Positions 7,531 to 9,386 of a DNA stretch of 9,386 nucleotides are shown piece after piece. Under the pieces are notes generated by a model. The model was not told the DNA's origin and ran no database searches. It saw nothing but the letters and a program-made list of their open reading frames with translations. The translations under genes were made by a program, and so were the position numbers. The stretch spans positions 1 to 9,386 of the forward strand of contig CALPIR020000083.1 in NCBI GenBank assembly GCA_943323675.2, written 5' to 3'. This DNA is from Chitinophaga pinensis. Its GTDB lineage: Bacteria > Bacteroidota > Bacteroidia > UKL13-3. Positions within the stretch are counted from its first letter, which is position 1. Each line of letters starts with the position of its first letter.

Positions 7531-7649
7531 AAGCTCCTTTTCTTTAAGTTGATTTAAATTATGTTCAATATAAATAAAATTAAACACCTTAACACGCCTA
7601 GTTGTTTTAACAACTTGTGTCATAAAGTGGCTTATCATGTTACAAAGTA

Positions 7650-7657
7650 TATCTTTG
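7650..7657 (+). promoter_or_regulatory. -7 promoter box of the PLP enzyme gene
   Basis: TATCTTTG matches TAnnTTTG exactly, followed by CC. No good -33 element is present 19-22 bases upstream. The predicted start near 7662 leaves a leader of about 17 bases before ATG 7679 and excludes the upstream in-frame ATG at 7637 as the start. Confidence 0.5.
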
Positions 7658-7678
7658 CCACAGCAATTAAAAATTAAC

Positions 7679-8836
7679 ATGAAAGGAACCGAAAAATTAG
7701 GCTTTGGCACTAGAGCCATTCATGCCGGACAAGAGCCTGATCCAACAACGGGGGCTGTAATGACCCCAATATACCAAACCAGTACATTTTGGCAAGAAAG
7801 CCCAGGTAAACATCAAGGATACGCTTATGCTCGTGGCAAAAACCCTACTCGTACAGCGTTGGAAAATTGTTTAGCAGCTCTAGAAAATGCAAATCATGGC
7901 TTGTGTTTTAGTAGTGGAATGGGTGCTACTGATGCAGTGGTAAAATTACTTCGCCCTGGTGATGAAGTGATAACAGGAAACGATTTATATGGCGGAACCT
8001 ATCGCATGTTTACCAAGGTATTTGCTAATTTTGGTATCAAATTTCATTTCATTGATTTATATGATGCAAATAATATAAATAACTATATCAACGCTAATAC
8101 CAAGCTTATTTGGGTTGAAACACCAACTAACCCTACTATGCAAATTATTGATATTGCGGCTTGTGCTGCTATTTCAAAAAAACATAATTTGATGCTTGCT
8201 GTTGACAATACTTTTGCCTCTCCATACTTACAAAATCCATTAGATTTAGGTGCTGATATTGTTATGCACAGTGTTACTAAATACCTTGGCGGGCATAGTG
8301 ATGTTGTGATGGGAGCATTAATTACCAATGATGATAAAATTCATGAGCAATTGGCATTTATACACAACAGTTGTGGTGCTACACCAGGTCCTCAAGATGC
8401 GTTTTTGGTATTACGCGGTTTAAAAACTTTGCATTTACGAATGAAAGCGCATTGCGAAAATGGTCGTGAAATCGCACATTTTTTGCGTAATCATCCTAAA
8501 ATTGAAAAAGTATATTGGCCTGGTTTTACTGATCATCCAAACCATGAGATTGCTAAAAGGCAAATGCGTGATTTTGGCGGTATGATTTCAATTGTGCTTA
8601 AAGATGCTGACTTGCAGGAAACGTTTCGCATTGCCTCAAATTTCAAGGTGTTTACATTGGCAGAAAGTTTAGGTGGTGTGGAGAGTCTAATTAATCATCC
8701 TGCAACAATGACGCACGCAAGTATTCCCAAAGAAGAACGCGAAAAGGCTGGTGTTGTTGATAGCTTATTACGTTTGAGTGTAGGCGTTGAAGATTTAACT
8801 GATTTAATAGATGATTTGAAACGAGCACTAAGCTAA
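7679..8836 (+). CDS. Cystathionine gamma-synthase/gamma-lyase type PLP enzyme (Cys/Met metabolism family)
   Basis: This 385-residue protein is a fold-type I PLP enzyme of the Cys/Met metabolism family, making or breaking cystathionine and related thioethers in the cytoplasm. Visible landmarks are Y50-A-R52 (phosphate contact from the neighbouring subunit), SSGMGA at 78-83, the substrate-stacking tyrosine in DLYGGTYRMF (Y104), D176 in VDNTFASPYLQ, the Schiff-base lysine K201 in HSVTKYLGGHSD, the SLGGVESL loop (330-337) and R365 in LLRLSVGVED, the expected carboxylate ligand. I chose ATG 7679 over the in-frame ATG at 7637 because family members begin close to GFGTRAIHAG and because a perfect -7 box lies between the two. 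Synthase (metB) and lyase cannot be separated by eye, and methionine gamma-lyase is also related; no other sulfur genes are nearby to help. A terminator follows. Confidence 0.93.
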   Translation: MKGTEKLGFGTRAIHAGQEPDPTTGAVMTPIYQTSTFWQESPGKHQGYAYARGKNPTRTALENCLAALENANHGLCFSSGMGATDAVVKLLRPGDEVITGNDLYGGTYRMFTKVFANFGIKFHFIDLYDANNINNYINANTKLIWVETPTNPTMQIIDIAACAAISKKHNLMLAVDNTFASPYLQNPLDLGADIVMHSVTKYLGGHSDVVMGALITNDDKIHEQLAFIHNSCGATPGPQDAFLVLRGLKTLHLRMKAHCENGREIAHFLRNHPKIEKVYWPGFTDHPNHEIAKRQMRDFGGMISIVLKDADLQETFRIASNFKVFTLAESLGGVESLINHPATMTHASIPKEEREKAGVVDSLLRLSVGVEDLTDLIDDLKRALS

Positions 8837-8859
8837 ATTTAATCTCTTAATTTATAAAG

Positions 8860-8895
8860 AAGGCTACTAAGTATATAAACTTGTAGCCTTTTTGC
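8860..8895 (+). terminator. Rho-independent terminator of the PLP enzyme gene
   Basis: AAGGCTAC (8860-8867) pairs with GTAGCCTT (8883-8890). The stem continues inward as AAGT (8869-8872) with ACTT (8879-8882) after a one-base bulge at 8868, around the loop ATATAA. A T-run follows directly. It begins 24 bases after the stop codon. Confidence 0.88.
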
Positions 8896-9026
8896 ATTTT
8901 TAGGTATTCCTATTTTTCTCCGAGGCTCATCCAATACGCTTTTTTGTTTGTGGTTTTACATGATTAAATGGTTGGTTCTACTAGACTCAAAAAAGAATAC
9001 GGAACCTTAATAATTTTTAACAAAAA

Positions 9027-9045
9027 CATGTAAACTTATTACATG
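9027..9045. repeat. Inverted repeat CATGTAA/TTACATG in the spacer before typA
   Basis: CATGTAA (9027-9033) and TTACATG (9039-9045) are perfect complements around a five-base centre. Another TTACATG occurs at 8956-8962. The site lies between two terminators, about 170 bases of otherwise featureless DNA, so it may be a protein-binding site or part of a short RNA; chance is not excluded. Confidence 0.25.
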
Positions 9046-9066
9046 ACTAGTGCAGACATTTGGTAT

Positions 9067-9106
9067 AAAAAAAGGCTGTTTCGACATTCCGAAACAGCCT
9101 TTTTTT
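9067..9106. terminator. Bidirectional rho-independent terminator between PLP enzyme and typA genes
   Basis: A perfect 17-bp stem (9067-9083 with 9090-9106) has a six-base loop ACATTC. The core GGCTGTTTCG is flanked by seven A on the left and seven T on the right, giving a T-run in both directions. It lies 19 bases beyond the typA stop and serves as a second, backup terminator for the plus-strand gene. Confidence 0.92.
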
Positions 9107-9125
9107 ATGACTAATTGTAATTTAA

Positions 9126-9386
9126 TTAATTACTTTGAGATGAGTTTTTGTAGCGTTTACGATCGTTCTCTTCTAAATGTACTTTACGTAAACGCAAAGA
9201 TAGCGGAGTGATTTCAACGTACTCATCACCTTGAATGTATTCCATACATTCTTCTAAGCTCATGTTGATTTTTGGCGCAATACGCGTTTTATCATCTGAA
9301 CCTGAAGCACGCATGTTGGTTAATTTTTTCTCTTTGGTGATGTTTACCACTAAGTCGTCTTGACGGTTGTTTTCGCCAATAATCTG
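9126..9386 (-). CDS. typA: TypA/BipA translational GTPase, C-terminal end only (N-terminus beyond window)
   Basis: Only the last 86 residues are present; the frame is open to the right edge and begins with QIIGENNRQDD. The segment KKLTNMRASGSDDKTRIAP, followed by SLEECMEYIQGDEYVEITP and LRLRK, is the highly conserved C-terminal domain of TypA/BipA. This domain is unique to that GTPase and contacts the ribosome. TypA is a cytoplasmic EF-G-like factor that helps 50S subunit assembly and growth under stress, notably cold. The GTPase, EF-G-like and domain V parts (about 500 residues) lie outside the window. The tail after DRKR (YKNSSQSN) is short and polar, as is common. The stop is followed closely by a strong terminator, so this is the end of its transcription unit. 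Confidence 0.95.
   Translation of the reverse strand, partial: QIIGENNRQDDLVVNITKEKKLTNMRASGSDDKTRIAPKINMSLEECMEYIQGDEYVEITPLSLRLRKVHLEENDRKRYKNSSQSN

Larger units (their letters stand above)
7312..7678. other. Divergent intergenic region (367 bases) without a supported gene
   Basis: The spacer carries a promoter-like sequence at each end, for the dehydrogenase at its left and the PLP enzyme at its right. I see no tRNA and no reading frame that looks coding; open frames here overlap the neighbours or are very short. Between the promoters, 7491-7538 holds an AGGAGG motif and a small hairpin. No known riboswitch is recognisable by eye. Confidence 0.6.

Noticed and set aside
7548..7600. Possible SAM-II riboswitch upstream of the PLP enzyme (GTTGATTTAA recalls the SAM-II GCTGATTTAA core)
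   Set aside because: The flanking stem is only five weak pairs, the downstream pseudoknot strand is not recognisable, and a consensus -7 box lies between it and the gene, so the main transcript would not contain it. A covariance-model scan with the SAM-II family would settle it; a significant hit would overturn this.
7516..7719. 67-codon minus-strand frame in the divergent spacer
   Set aside because: It overlaps the start of the PLP enzyme gene antisense and its promoter box, with no recognisable domain.

Overview
The window looks like a piece of a Bacteroidota chromosome. The DNA is AT-rich, the genes lack purine-rich ribosome sites at their starts, and several starts are preceded by the Bacteroidota-type -7 box TAnnTTTG or a one-base variant. 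The proteins also fit: a secreted beta-helix protein with a DIGAYE motif, a DUF4403 lipoprotein, and an Mrp ATPase without a C-terminal CxxC. I cannot name a genus.

Layout from left to right. Positions 1-2829 (minus) hold the first 943 residues of a large secreted right-handed beta-helix protein that runs off the left edge. It consists of two related helix modules separated by a CARDB-like domain. Positions 3026-4366 (minus) hold a tight two-gene unit, mrp followed by a one-domain Nfu protein, both for iron-sulfur cluster handling. A divergent lipoprotein of the DUF4403 family occupies 4533-5960 (plus). It converges on an acyl-CoA dehydrogenase at 6172-7311 (minus), with a perfect 15-bp bidirectional terminator between them. 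After a 367-base divergent spacer comes a Cys/Met-metabolism PLP enzyme of the cystathionine gamma-synthase/lyase type at 7679-8836 (plus). It converges, through two strong terminators, on the 3' end of typA/bipA at 9126-9386 (minus), which runs off the right edge.

The genes do not form one pathway. Mrp and Nfu clearly belong together. The acyl-CoA dehydrogenase, PLP enzyme and TypA are ordinary housekeeping or central-metabolism genes, each apparently its own transcription unit. I see no tRNA, rRNA, CRISPR array, insertion sequence, attachment site or phage gene.

I did not find a clearly new multi-gene system. The part most worth following is the beta-helix protein: an ancient internal duplication with a regular YG[IVF]Y ladder of about 30 residues, repeated in the same order in both modules. 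Second is the CxxC-less Mrp joined to Nfu, and third a lipoprotein gene whose promoter box lies so close to the ATG that its mRNA may be leaderless.
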